A DNA stretch of 64,000 nucleotides from Cryptomeria japonica (lineage: Eukaryota; Streptophyta; Pinopsida; Cupressales; Cupressaceae). Location of the stretch: NCBI RefSeq assembly GCF_030272615.1, contig NC_081409.1:648180468-648244467 (forward strand), given 5' to 3'. The position numbers and the translations under genes were made by a program. Positions 44,756 through 55,811 of the stretch are shown in pieces (within the stretch, counting starts at the first letter, position 1; the number at the start of each line of letters is the position of its first letter). The notes beneath the pieces are model-generated. The model made no database searches. It saw only the letters and a program-made list of their open reading frames with translations, and had not been told where the DNA came from.

Positions 44756-45537
44756 CAAAGTGTCATATCTTGCCACAATTGAAACATTTAAATGGAAGCT
44801 TACCTTTGTATTTTTTTGATCCTTTCTTTAGTTTCCTACCAAAGTGTTCTTCATTAGTTTGAGAGTCATTTTCACCTATACTTGTTGATGCTTCTTTCCC
44901 TTTCTTAGTTGTGTTGAAGGTAGCCTCTCTCTTTGAAGTTCTATCACATACAGTCAAGCTGATAAAGAACTGAATAATTCATCCATGGAGAAGGTTTTTA
45001 AGTCTTTAACTTCTTCAACGGAAGAGACCTTTTTGTCATACTTTGTTGTCAATGATCTCAACACCTTCTTTTCAATTACTTCATCTGAAACATCCTCTCC
45101 AAGTCCTCTTATAACATTAACTATTTCATCCACTCCTTGATGACAATCAACAATCTTCTCTTCTTCCTTCATCTTTAGTCCTTCTAAATGACCTCGAATA
45201 TTTTACAGTTTAGCCTCCTTTACCTTTATATCTCCTTCATAGATTCTTTGCAGCTTGTCCCATGTCTCTTTTGGAGATGTGCAATACATAGCTTTGACAA
45301 ACTCTGTATCAGATAGGTGACTTAGGATAACATTCTTGGCTTTAGCATTGTACTCATATTCTCTTTTTGCATCTGGGTCTGTAGGAGGATGTTGAGGAAC
45401 AATATAGCCATTTTTAATTGACATCCAGTCATCAAAGCCTATAGAGGATAAGTAGGTTTCCATTCTTCTACACCAAAGGGCATAGTTTGTGCCATCAAAT
45501 ATTCGTTCTTTAGCAAATGAGGATTCATTCTCGCCAT
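44756..45537 (-). pseudogene. Element I Copia gag (minus strand)
   Basis: The gag start region contains FDGTNYALWCRRMETYL (about 45,455-45,505). Open segments follow at 45,203-45,463 and 44,954-45,172 (EVIEKKVLRSLTTKYDKKV). A single zinc knuckle at about 44,755-44,800 reads CFNCGKI-stop-HFAAKC, with a TGA where glycine is usual. Immediately after its last Cys the sequence switches to LTR. Protease and all of pol are missing. Confidence 0.85.
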
Positions 45538-45597
45538 TGTGTTCATAGACCAGAATCTACCCAAGCTAGAGAAAGCTTATCAAATAGGAAACCTAGG

Positions 45598-45611
45598 GCT
45601 CTGACACCAAT
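45598..45611 (-). other. Primer binding site of I
   Basis: On the minus strand, TTGGTGTCAGAGCC directly follows the LTR end GTTCCTTCA. It is a common variant of the tRNA-Met primer site in plant Copia elements. Confidence 0.85.
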
Positions 45612-46725
45612 TGAAGGAACATAAATAATTACTAACAGGGGGGAGAGTGAATGAATGAATCTTTAGAACTTTAAATTGAACTATGAACACACTAATAAAA
45701 AAATGCAGAGAGATCAAAACACATTCACACATAGGACAAACATATAACACCAAATGTACGAGGAAAACCCATGATGGGAAAAAGCTCGACAAGATATGCT
45801 GCTAGAGTCTACTCCTCTAATCGAGCCTCACAATGAGAATGTTGAAATACTGTTTATGGGCACCAACCGAGAGGAGCAGCAACCCCTGAGATTTATGAGT
45901 ACCAACTCAAAGGAGCACCTACCCCTAATTTGAGCACCCACTCAAATGACATACACTAAATTAATGATCAATTTTAAATACAATTTGGACACCTTGTTTC
46001 AAATAAGATTTGTAATGCACTGATACTAATTGATATGCTTGGCTTACTGTTGTGTTATGTTGACTCTCTAATGTCTCACCTCTGCCCTCTAATCTATGCA
46101 ATTCAACACAATCTTCTACTTTGTCTTCTATTTATCTTTGCACGACTCTCTGATTTATCCTCTCAATCCGTCATACTTTGTGAGACTAACCTTCTCTTTT
46201 GCTTACCTCTGCACTATGTTCTCTTGTCTTTGATTTTTATCTCTTTTACCTACCTCTACACTCTATCTGATCAACATACACCCCTCTTTCTTTTTACTCT
46301 ACTCATTTGCCTACATTCTCGCCACACTTAGAAGCCGTCTCTGTACATTCAAAGACTTTCCCTCCATACAGAAAATTCAAAGGTAGTCTTCTCGAGCTTC
46401 CAAGAAATCTATCCTACAACATACCTGGTCATCATCATTAATTGTATCTTCCTACATTTTTAGATCGAACTCTGAGATCTGATTACTACATTTAGTAATC
46501 TTCACTTGCTCATTTGCGTTGATGTCTTGTTGACTGAAGATTTTCTGATATTCCCATGTCTGTGACATCTCATTCATAGAAAATCTTCAGATCTTTTGGA
46601 GCCACTCAACTGTTTGCAACTTGTTCTCAATTAAATGCAGTCTTCTGCGATCATTTCAGATTGGACTACAAACTACCACATTTATTGTGTCCAAGTAACC
46701 AATCTCTATCAACAGTACCTCTCAT
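45612..46725 (-). repeat. 5' LTR of element I (minus strand; outer end uncertain)
   Basis: It starts (plus strand) TGAAGGAACATAAATAAT and aligns over its first ~170 bases with 44,569-44,755. It continues as LTR-like, CT-rich non-coding sequence until element J begins. Its outer end may lie beyond J, but I could not find it. Confidence 0.6.
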
Positions 46726-46734
46726 TATAGGAGT

Positions 46735-47094
46735 TGAGAAAATACAACACCATAGGAGCCTGAAGATCTTCTACAAGCCGAATAACCTGTTACAAGGAGA
46801 AGCAATGAAGCAAAATCTGAAGAACAAACAAAACACAGAGAATATGCTCAAAAAGAGAGAGCTCAATATTCACAAAAATATGTAATGTGATTCTTACAAT
46901 GAAAAGAAAGAACTCAACCTTTAATAGGTCAAGAAACCCTAAAAAGGGAAAACGTAGGTTTGCACATAATAATTAATTAAAATAATTAATTATATGCACC
47001 TAAAGTTAGCTTAAGTGTAAAAGAGATAAAGGGAACTTAAATAATTAAACAAAGAATGTTTAATTAATCAAGTAAATACCTGAATACTCTCACA
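46735..47094 (-). repeat. 3' LTR of J
   Basis: It matches 48,738-49,094 with only a handful of differences, which suggests a recent insertion. Both contain AATAATTAATTAAAATAATTAATT near the middle. Confidence 0.8.
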
Positions 47095-48249
47095 CCCCCC
47101 CTTAAGCTAGACTTAGGGAGAAGCTAAAACCTAGAACAGCTACTGAAAGCAATAAAGATGGGTCTCGGCAACAAGGCCTAATTAGGTACCCAAATACAAT
47201 GAAATCTCTATGAAGTGGAGAAATAGAGAAAACCACATGGGAACAAAACTCTACTCCAAAAAGAGATGGAGAAGAATATCACTGAAGCATGAAGACCCTG
47301 CAAACTCTGTCGAAGAATAACTGCTGATCTGAAGAACATCCACTGAACTAGAACATGACCAGGTAGAGAAGACTATAATCTGCATGAGTGCCCTCAAATG
47401 ACACTACTCGAATCAGGAGGCAAACAAGGCAAAACAACTGAAATCGAAGATACAGATGGCATGAGAAACCAAAGCCTGAAGAGCTGATCAATCGAACCAC
47501 GGAAGCATTAGAACCAACAGGATAAACCTCCCAATAATGCGGAAGTGGGATAGGGACAGGAACACTGAAAAGGACAGCCAAAAACAACTGCATGACGAAG
47601 AACCAAGAACATCAAAGGTGCTAAGACACATCATCATGAGGCGAATGTCATGGAAGGAACACTAACTTGACAAAGGAAGATGGCAAACAAAGGCAAACAT
47701 TAACCCCCTCATGGCACTTGATCAACAGTGCATGTACAAAAAGACACAAGATATGCAAGATTCCAAGTAAACAATGCAGGATGGCACTTTATCTCAGTGC
47801 ATTTGCATAATTACAAGCTACAATGATAAGAAGACTGGAAATAGAAATGAGAATCAAAACAGAGACACCCTACTTAGAAAAGAGATCCTAGGACCTGAAA
47901 CAACCACGATATCCACCAGATTGCTGAAAAGAAAAAAACTGAATAAAATATGCATGGACCAGAATCTGGAAATAAAACCCATTTTTTTGGAAAGTACACA
48001 GCACAAGCTTTCCAAAAATATAAAGTTTTTGAAAAACGGAGTTCAGATGCTCATTCTATGTCTCCCAAAGTGCAAAAAAGAGACCTCACTTTGACTGTAA
48101 AAAAACACAGTCAATCAGAAAAATTGGAAAAAATTACCAACACCATGCGGTCGGCCTCAGAACCAGCTTTCCGATGCGTATTTGTTTTTGAAAAAATGAC
48201 TCCGTATGCCCAAGATAGGGCCAAAAAACCAATCCCCCCCTGAAAAAGC

Positions 48250-48725
48250 CAAAAAAAGGGGTCTAGTTGCTTGTTGGTGGTCCGGTGGCTAGGGAGCAGA
48301 GCTCCGGTGGCGCACTGGTGGCAGTTGGGCGGAGATCCGGTGGCTTGGTGGTGGCCGGGTGGCGGCCCAGTGGTCGACCAGAAAAAAGGGTCGGGGAGCC
48401 GGAGTGGCGACCGGGGACTGAGCGGCAGGGGCCAGGGTAGAGGGTCGCAGGCGGTGGCGGCGAGCGTAGGGAGTAGCGGCAGCCGGGTGGCGGTGGGCCG
48501 CAGGCGACGGTCCAAGTTGGTGGCGACGGGCGATCCCCGTGGAGGAGCTGGCAGTGTAGTCAAGCGGCGACCAGGGAGCATGCAACGGCCGGCGGGAGTG
48601 GAGACCGAGATCTGCATGGCCGGCAAGGGCCGGAGAAGGACAGAGGGGCCATCAGTGGGGGCCGCAGGGGCCGGACTGACAGGTCTGACAGGCCTGTCAG
48701 TCCGGTACCCTGCGGTACCCACAAA
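48250..48725. other. GC-rich, low-complexity block inside J
   Basis: About 475 bases rich in GGCGG, GGTGGC and CCGG stand out in an otherwise AT-rich window. Long frames exist here on both strands, but they are Gly/Arg- or Pro/Ala-rich as any GC-rich sequence would give. I do not call a gene. It lies next to the 5' LTR of J, as a leader would. Confidence 0.7.
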
Positions 48726-48730
48726 AAAGT

Positions 48731-49094
48731 GCCAAAAAAAAATACAACACCACAGGAGCCTGAAGATCTTCTGCAAGCCGAATAACCTGTTACAAGGAGA
48801 AGCAATGAAGCAAAATCTGAAGAACAAACAAAACACAGAGAATATGCTCAAAAAGAGAGAGCTCAATATTCACAAAAATATGTAATGTGATTCTTACAAT
48901 GAAAAGAAAGAACTCAACCTTTAATAGGTCAAGAAACCCTAAAAAGGGAAAACCTAGGTTTGCACATAATAATTAATTAAAATAATTAATTATATGCACC
49001 TAAAGTTAGCTTAAGTGTAAAAGAGATAAAAGGAACTTAAATAATTAAACAAAGAATGTTTAATTAATCAAGTAAATACCCGAATACTCTCACA
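48731..49094 (-). repeat. 5' LTR of J
   Basis: Copy of 46,735-47,094. On the internal side it is followed by an A-run and a GTACCCTGCGGTACCC palindrome (about 48,705-48,720) rather than a recognisable tRNA-Met primer site. Confidence 0.75.
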
Positions 49095-49099
49095 CTCAT

Positions 49100-49960
49100 T
49101 TCATCCAGATGGAAATTGATTCATCCCATATGCTTCACATCCTCAACATTTCCCTTTGTGTCATTGGCTCAACCTCGGTCAACTGTCCACGTGGGCCACT
49201 TATGTATCGACATACTTTGGTGAGGTGGAAAACACATTGTTTGATCTATCCTTGCAGTTGGAGGTATTTTGCCAAGACCCCGCATGCATCATAGTGAAGA
49301 AGAACCATGTCGCTATAGTCCTAAAGGGTCAGCAAGAATTAATTTGAGTCCTATGGAAAGGCTCAGTCACACTGAAAAGAAACTTTATCAGTGAGACACA
49401 TCTTAATTCAGAACGAAAAGAAGTCTATCACATCACCACCAAGGGGAAACATAAAGCAAAAATCATTTTGTTGAAACACTAAGTCACATTGAAAAGAAAC
49501 TTCATTGACAAGTCACTTTGTAGATCACAATGAAAGAATCATGTCGGTGTAGCACCAAAGGCCACCTATAACCAAAAAGTGTTTTACCGAAAAGTAAAGT
49601 CTCACCGAAAAGAAACATATGGATGAGACACTTCAAAGGTCACATCGAACTCAGCATGACATAGGTGATCTACAAGGAATGAACTAGGTTTGAAATGCAA
49701 GGTCACATCGATAAAGGAACTATATCAGCAAGACAGGTCCAATGTCTCATTGAAGTGGGGATGTCGATATGACTCAGAATAACTGCTAAGCCCAAAAGGA
49801 GTCTCACTGACAAGCAAAGTCACACAGAACAAGACATTGTATTAGCAAGATGGTCGAATGTCACACTAAAATGTGAATGATGGTATAACATTGGGTGACT
49901 AAAAAGTGGTAATTACCTGATCCTTCTTTGTTTCCAAAATGTTATGTGATTCACTTGTTA
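49100..49960. repeat. Degenerate GTCAC(A/C)-CGAAAAG-AAAC repeat field
   Basis: Variants of GTCACATTGAAAAGAAACTTCAT recur at about 49,366, 49,487, 49,590, 49,700 and 49,825, at irregular 60-120-base spacing. GAGACAC or CAAGACA often follows. No coding sequence is supported. Confidence 0.55.
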
Positions 49961-50073
49961 GCTATGGAGTAAGAAGAGCCACTTATATATGCATATATGA
50001 TGAAGGATCCTTAGGGGTAGCAATAGAACCAAATCTTGAAGGACTACGTCAAGATGATTTTATTGGTAATGTA

Positions 50074-51760
50074 TGTTGTGATTGATGTCAACTAATGTTT
50101 GACAATATGTGTTGTAATTGAGGAGATGAATAGAATATGTGTTGTGGTCATTGATGAATTAGATTGTGTGTCTAGTATATTTGAGAGTAGTTGTGCCTCT
50201 AACAAAGATGGTATCTTGGAATTAACATGAAAGGCAGTTTGAGAGTCCAATAGTTGTATCCATGTCATTTTATTAGTCTGTAAGTTCATTCTAAGTATAT
50301 GGTAACACATTTTTACATATACCTTATGTTATAGTTATGGGATGAAGTTGCTTTATTTGATGATTACATATTTAGGGAGGAAGTTAGTTGATATTTGACA
50401 TTGGTTTCATAATTTTGTTGTTAAAAACGTTTGTCTACGTATTGAGTAGTGCATTTCTCTATGACTGGGAGTTGGTAATTTTATCCACATCTAGCTGCAT
50501 TGCATATTCTAGTTATATGTTGTTTGTTAAGTCTAAATTTTTAGGGTGAAATATTCCTACTTACTAGATTTGATGTCATTCACATTTGTGTTGTAAGAGG
50601 TATATGTATTTTTTCTCTAGATTACAATTTAACTGTGTAATGTGTCTCTATTGAGTCACTAGGATGCTCCACATTCTTCCATAGTGATTGTTATGCGTGT
50701 ATGAATTTGAAAATATATTAAAGATTGTGTAAGAGTTTAGTATTGTGAGTTTCAGATGAGTCGTTGCTTTGCAGTGGAATATTCATTATGTTGATGTGAC
50801 ACGGTCTATTAAGTCTACAGTGTGTTTACTAGTTCAATAAGCTTACTCTTTTGTGCTAGCATTTTAGTGATTGATTTGTTTAGGAGATGATTTCAGAATG
50901 GTTTTATATTATTTAATTTGCTTTCATTTTTTGTCTCCATAATGATTTTGGTATCTCCCTAGTGGTATAACTGCAAATAATTAGTAGTTTTGCCTGTGGT
51001 ACTGATATTTTGACTGAGAAAGTGTGTTCCTTCATTTTTTGTTGTCTCTCACCTATTTTAGTGGGTGTGAGGGACATGTTAAGATGTGTTTAGGATTCAA
51101 CTATGTCTTCGGTTGATCCCCAACTTATTTTTGTTGATCATGTATGTGTTTGAGGTCGACTTATTTTAGGTCACACATTTCATTTCTTACGTCCTTTTTG
51201 AGCCAAAATAATTGATGTTCTGAGGTGTTGTGGAGGATATATAAGGAAGGATGGATCATTTATGAAGGGTGTAGAGTCTGTGGTGTTGTTATTTAATGTG
51301 TGGAATGATTTGGTGATACTTCACTTAATTGTTTAAAGTGTTTGAAATTCATATGAGAGAGTAATTCTTCTACAAAAGAGGATCGCAACTTTAGCATTTG
51401 TTAGATGCTTCTTCTACAATAGTTCGTATGCATGTTTTCTACTATAATTCTTATGTATTCTACTACTAGACATTGAGTCTCTTCAACGAGTCATTATTCA
51501 TTGTATCTCGCCCTAAGGTAGTGAGCCCTAGCTTGCAAGTCCTTTCTAGAAGGAGTGAGCTTCCTCGGGTAGTGAAGCCTAAAACAAACATTGTAATACT
51601 TGTTTCCATAACATTCTAAATTTTAGAACTTTATTACTGTGTCCAATTTCACTTTGTTGTAGCACCTATTTTAGTATTTTTCTTTTTGCCATGCATTATG
51701 GGAACTCTATTGATTTAAATTAATATTGTTGTTCTCATTCCGCTTTACTACATCATCACA
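50074..51760 (+). repeat. Probable degenerate LTR
   Basis: It begins TGTTGTGATTGATGTCAAC, like Copia LTRs of this window, and contains the AGTGAGC / TCGGGTAGTGAAGCC type of text near 51,515-51,580. A possible end is CATCATCACA at 51,760. No partner LTR, primer site or TSD was found, so this is a pattern-based call. Confidence 0.35.
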
Positions 51761-53380
51761 CTCTTATTTGGGCCCTTAATTATATGTGTCCTATATCATT
51801 ATATCTTAATTTTTCCTTAATCTTACCACAAGTTCAATTTTGAAGACATATTATGCATATCTATACATTATGGTTTAAGCCACTGAGCCGGAATCGACAT
51901 TAGAACCCTATTATCTTTCATTCCTAGAAGGTCAAAAAAATACTATTGGGACTAGGGCGTCCTACCCTCCTAGTCCTGCACTTTTTTCCCTGAATTTAAA
52001 GAGGATACATTGGTGGTCTTATCTAATTCAAATCCGACTCCATGTGAAAATATATCAAATCTAAGTCAGCCAGGTGATTTCAATAATGAAATCCTTCTAT
52101 AAGGCATCTCTCTCAATTAATTTCGAGATGTACTATTATCTATCATTATGCTAATATTCCAACTCAAGAGCAACAATTCAAGAGCACATTTGATTCAAAG
52201 AGCAACACACTACATCAAAAAATCTTCATATTATGTTGCAATTAGGATTTTATGATGAATTTTATGTGATTTATCTTGTTATTGCATCAACACATGGAGG
52301 ACTTATCTCAAGAGAATTGCATCACCTATTGGAGGTAAAATCATTGATATTCAAGTATTTCAATAACAAATCTAGCCTTTCCCTCAAAAGGCAATATTTT
52401 CAATTCTATTCAATTTAAATTTCAATCAATTATACTATTAATTCCAAACCCAAGGTTTACAATTAATAGCAAACCCCTATCCACAATACCTTTCCTTTCC
52501 TCTTGTGTGCAGCTCAAGGTACCTGAAAGAGCCAAGAGACCTTGGAAGGAATCAAGAGGATAATATAGACATGCTCCTAGAATCTGGATTTGATTTTTAG
52601 GGACCAGTGTGGCTGGGGTACCCCTGTCCTTGGACCAAGGCGTTACACACCTTGGTACTCAACATTTTTTAGTAGTTATGAAGGGTGAATTCCATATGAC
52701 TTCAAGTTCTAAATTTTTTGACAACAGCTCATATTGAGAAGGCCAAGATATTTTGGGAACCTTGGACCTACTAAATTAGCTTCAAATAGCAATTGCAAGT
52801 CTATAATTAGATTTCCTACTCAGTTTTGTGTTTGTTACAACATTAGGGATTATTTGTCAGCCATTAACAACAACTTAAGTATTTACTTTCTTCATACCTT
52901 AGCCATAGCTTTGCATGAGTTCAACATACCCCCATAATTGATTTTTTTATAGTAGCAAGAGAATAGAAACTCTGGAAGAGAGATTTGACTCTCTATTACA
53001 AGAGTTAGTCAAATACAATCACTCCTCTAGGTGATTTTGTATTCCAATTTTGGTGTGAAGGTGGATCTTGATCTTATGTTTTTCCCAGTTTCATTTTTAT
53101 ACTATACATTTTGGTGGACTTGGCTGCTCTCACAATTGCAGGAGTTCTTATTTTGAGATCTTAATCTGATTTTTATATGACATTGAATGCATTCATTCAC
53201 TACTTATATACTTTCATTAATTGCATTTGTTAGTTTATATGCTTGCCTTAGTTAATTGCATAATTTCTTCATTACATAGACATTAAGTTTTCTTTCTTTC
53301 TTTCTTTGCATTGTTTCTTTCATTGCAGTAGAAATTGTAAAGAAAGAAAAAAGGAACCCTTAGACTGACTTGTCTTTGCA
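51761..53380 (+). repeat. Probable Gypsy LTR / leader upstream of Tat-like remnant
   Basis: Non-coding. Around 52,440-52,520 it closely resembles 4,870-4,960 of the solo LTR at 4,214-5,427: CCAAACCCAAGGTTTAC, GCAAACCCCTA, then a pyrimidine run and GTGTGCAG. The coding remnant that follows fits an LTR plus leader here, but I cannot place exact ends. Confidence 0.45.
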
Positions 53381-55400
53381 CTATGATAGTTTCTTAGACC
53401 TTCTTATGACCCTTCACCCCTCTCCTAAAGATCCTACAAATGATATTTTGTGGTAAGAGGATGATTTAAAAAACACATTTATTAATGATCTCCCTTCTAA
53501 AGATAAAGTATTAATAAATAATGCTTGTTCCTCTCCCAAATTTGGTCCTACCCATGAGGACATCCTAGTTCAAGAAGAGACTATTAATATTTATTTCAAA
53601 GATCTCCTTCTCAATGATGAAGCTTTTAAGAGTGATGTTGATCCTTCTCCGAGAGTGTACCTCCCCCATGCAGATCATTTGGTGCTAGAGGATGATATGA
53701 TGGATATGTTTCCTAGTGATACTATACCTTCTTTTCATTTCAATAACCTTCCCTCTAGAGATGAAATATTAATAAGTGATATTTGTGGCTCTCCTAAAAA
53801 TTCTTATTCATAAGAACACATTAGAGGATGATTACACTAGAAAGGATGAAGCATTAATGACTAGTGCTTGTCTCTCTTCCATAATTGATGCTATCCATGA
53901 TGACATTTTGATTGATATTTCTCCTAAAATGTACCTTGATTGTAAGGATACTTTGAAACAAGAGAATGCTCTAGGGCTACAAGGCTTCAATATCACTAAC
54001 AATCCCCTCTATGCGGATTTCCCTTTTATTCAATCTGAAGATAATCCTATTCATGAAGAAGTGCTTTAGGTTGATGATCCTCTTTGTGAAGCATTTGATG
54101 ATTTCAGCTCTACTATATTTTTGTCAAATATTCGAAAACCATCTTTGATGAATATGATACATGTAAATGGTTATGAAACTCGTAATGATCCTGTGATTAC
54201 TACTAAGGGTGGTAGTACTCGTCAAACCTCTCAACCTCTTAATAAACCAGTTATTGTGGTTAAAGGTGGTTATAATCATGACACATTTTGCACTCCCAAA
54301 AAATAAGTCATTATTGTGAAAGTAGGTTATGCCAGTAAAAGTCCTTAATATGTCAAACAGATCACTCAAAAAAGTTATAATGCAGTTGGTCACATACATA
54401 AAACAAGAACAATAGGCAACCTAATCCTCTTCCTATTATCCCAAATTCTCTTCCTATTTCTCAACCAATACTGCCTTCAATACCATGTCTCTCTAAATAT
54501 CTTGGACATGAATATGATCTTATTGAAAAACTTTGAGCTACTCCTACAAAGATATTTGTCTAGGAGTCGATTCAAACCTCACCCACCTATCATGGAATGT
54601 TGAAAAATTCTTTCAAGAACTTTGATGTTCCACCTACTATGACACCTAATAATATGACTTCTTTGATTGATTCTATGAAGGCACCTAAAGGTGAAATTGT
54701 GTTCTCTCAAAATGACTTATCTCCTAAGGAGATTCAAAATAAATATGATCCTCTTATGATTGTTGTCCTTAATAATGTTAATGCAATAAGACAAACCTTA
54801 GTGGACAATGGATCTAGCCTTGATGTTTGTAGCATTGATTTGTTGCAAAAGATTAAAGTTGACACTTCTCTTATTCAACATAAATCTCATTCTATTTGTG
54901 GCTTTGACAATGCTGCTAGGGAAGCCTTAGGTACTATAACCTTGCCTATTCAAGGAGGACCTATTATTTTACCTGCATCTATCCAATTCATGCCCGATAA
55001 ACTTATAACCTTTTTCTAGGAAGACCTTGGATTCATACTATGCAAGCTATTCCTTCAACTTTTGATTGCTAAGTCAAATTTATTTATGACTTTTAGATAT
55101 ATACTTTACATGCTAACACAATTTTAGAATCTTGCTTACAAACCTCATCTAATTCTAAATCGCCTTTACATTCTTCTACTCCTCCACTTCAAGTTGAAAC
55201 ACCATCTCCTCTTGAAGATACTTTTTCATTCGAATAGGTACTCTTAGAAGATGATTGGGAGTCCTTGGATTTTACACCTACCTTTGTAGGAGAATATAAA
55301 GTCATCCCAATAGAGCCTAAGACTACAAAGGATGATGATATGCTAGAGCCTAAAAATAGAACAACTTTGCCTAAGTAACAATTTTGTGGCTACTTCTAAT
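53380..55400 (+). pseudogene. Tat/Ogre-like Gypsy gag-protease remnant
   Basis: The 5' part (53,380-54,310) is an acidic, Ser/Asp/Pro-rich region with loosely repeated phrases such as LPSKDKVLIN and LPSRDEILIS. From 54,597 an open frame carries a retropepsin-like domain: RQTLVDNGSSLDVCSIDLL, FDNAAREALGTITLPI and, after a frameshift at 55,018, GRPWIHTMQAIPS. The Asp-Asn-Gly-Ser-Ser version of the active site is of the Tat/Athila type. Nothing like RT or integrase follows; the element breaks up by 55,400. Confidence 0.7.
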
Positions 55401-55616
55401 TCAAATCATTCTTCAAAATTTTCTTCTAGTTTATACTCCTCACAGGATTGTCAAAACAATAGAGACGCTGCTTATTAAATAAAAGACTCTGCCTAAAAAT
55501 AGAGAACCAGAAAACATGTGAAACAAACTTTGGAGAGAAATGCTAACTCACAGTCTAACTTCTACACTAAAAAATATTGGAGATAATTCGCACAACTAAA
55601 AAACAGCTAAGTAAAT

Positions 55617-55811
55617 CTAGAAAGTTGTCTCTCTAAAAATAACAAGGGCTGCAGGGAAGCTTAGTTCTTGCCTAATAGTGCAACGGTGACCGTGGATTTG
55701 TTTTGTTCTAAGAATGGTAGTATTGTAAGGAGAAGTCAGGTTGTTGTTTATGTTATAGCTGCAACTGCTAGGTACATGCCAATGTAAAGAAGTATAAGCA
55801 CAGGCTACCAT
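55617..55811 (-). CDS. Possible small ORF or first exon with TATA box
   Basis: On the minus strand a TATA-like CTATAAATTC (55,876-55,885) lies about 65 bases before ATG 55,811. The ORF is 64 codons: MVACAYTSLHWHVPSS, then Ser/Thr/Asn-rich and basic toward IHGHRCTIRQE, loosely like a plastid transit peptide. It has no downstream partner that I recognise. It may be a chance ORF or the broken 5' end of a gene. Confidence 0.25.
   Translation of the reverse strand: MVACAYTSLHWHVPSSCSYNINNNLTSPYNTTILRTKQIHGHRCTIRQELSFPAALVIFRETTF

Larger units (their letters stand above)
46726..49094 (-). mobile_element. Non-autonomous LTR element J (about 2.4 kb)
   Basis: Direct repeats 46,738-47,094 and 48,738-49,094 are nearly identical and exactly 2,000 bases apart. 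Read on the minus strand each starts TGTGAGAGTATTC. A polypurine tract (CTTAAGGGGGGG, 47,095-47,106) precedes the left copy, so J runs on the minus strand. A candidate TSD, CTCAT, lies at 46,721-46,725 and 49,095-49,099. The LTR's far end is not clear-cut. The 1.6-kb interior has no gag or pol. Confidence 0.75.

Noticed and set aside
48111-48885. Overlapping long ORFs of 251 and 204 codons on opposite strands
   Set aside because: They lie in the GC-rich block of J, where stop codons are rare by composition. The products are Pro/Ala/Arg- or Gly-rich and extend into the LTR.
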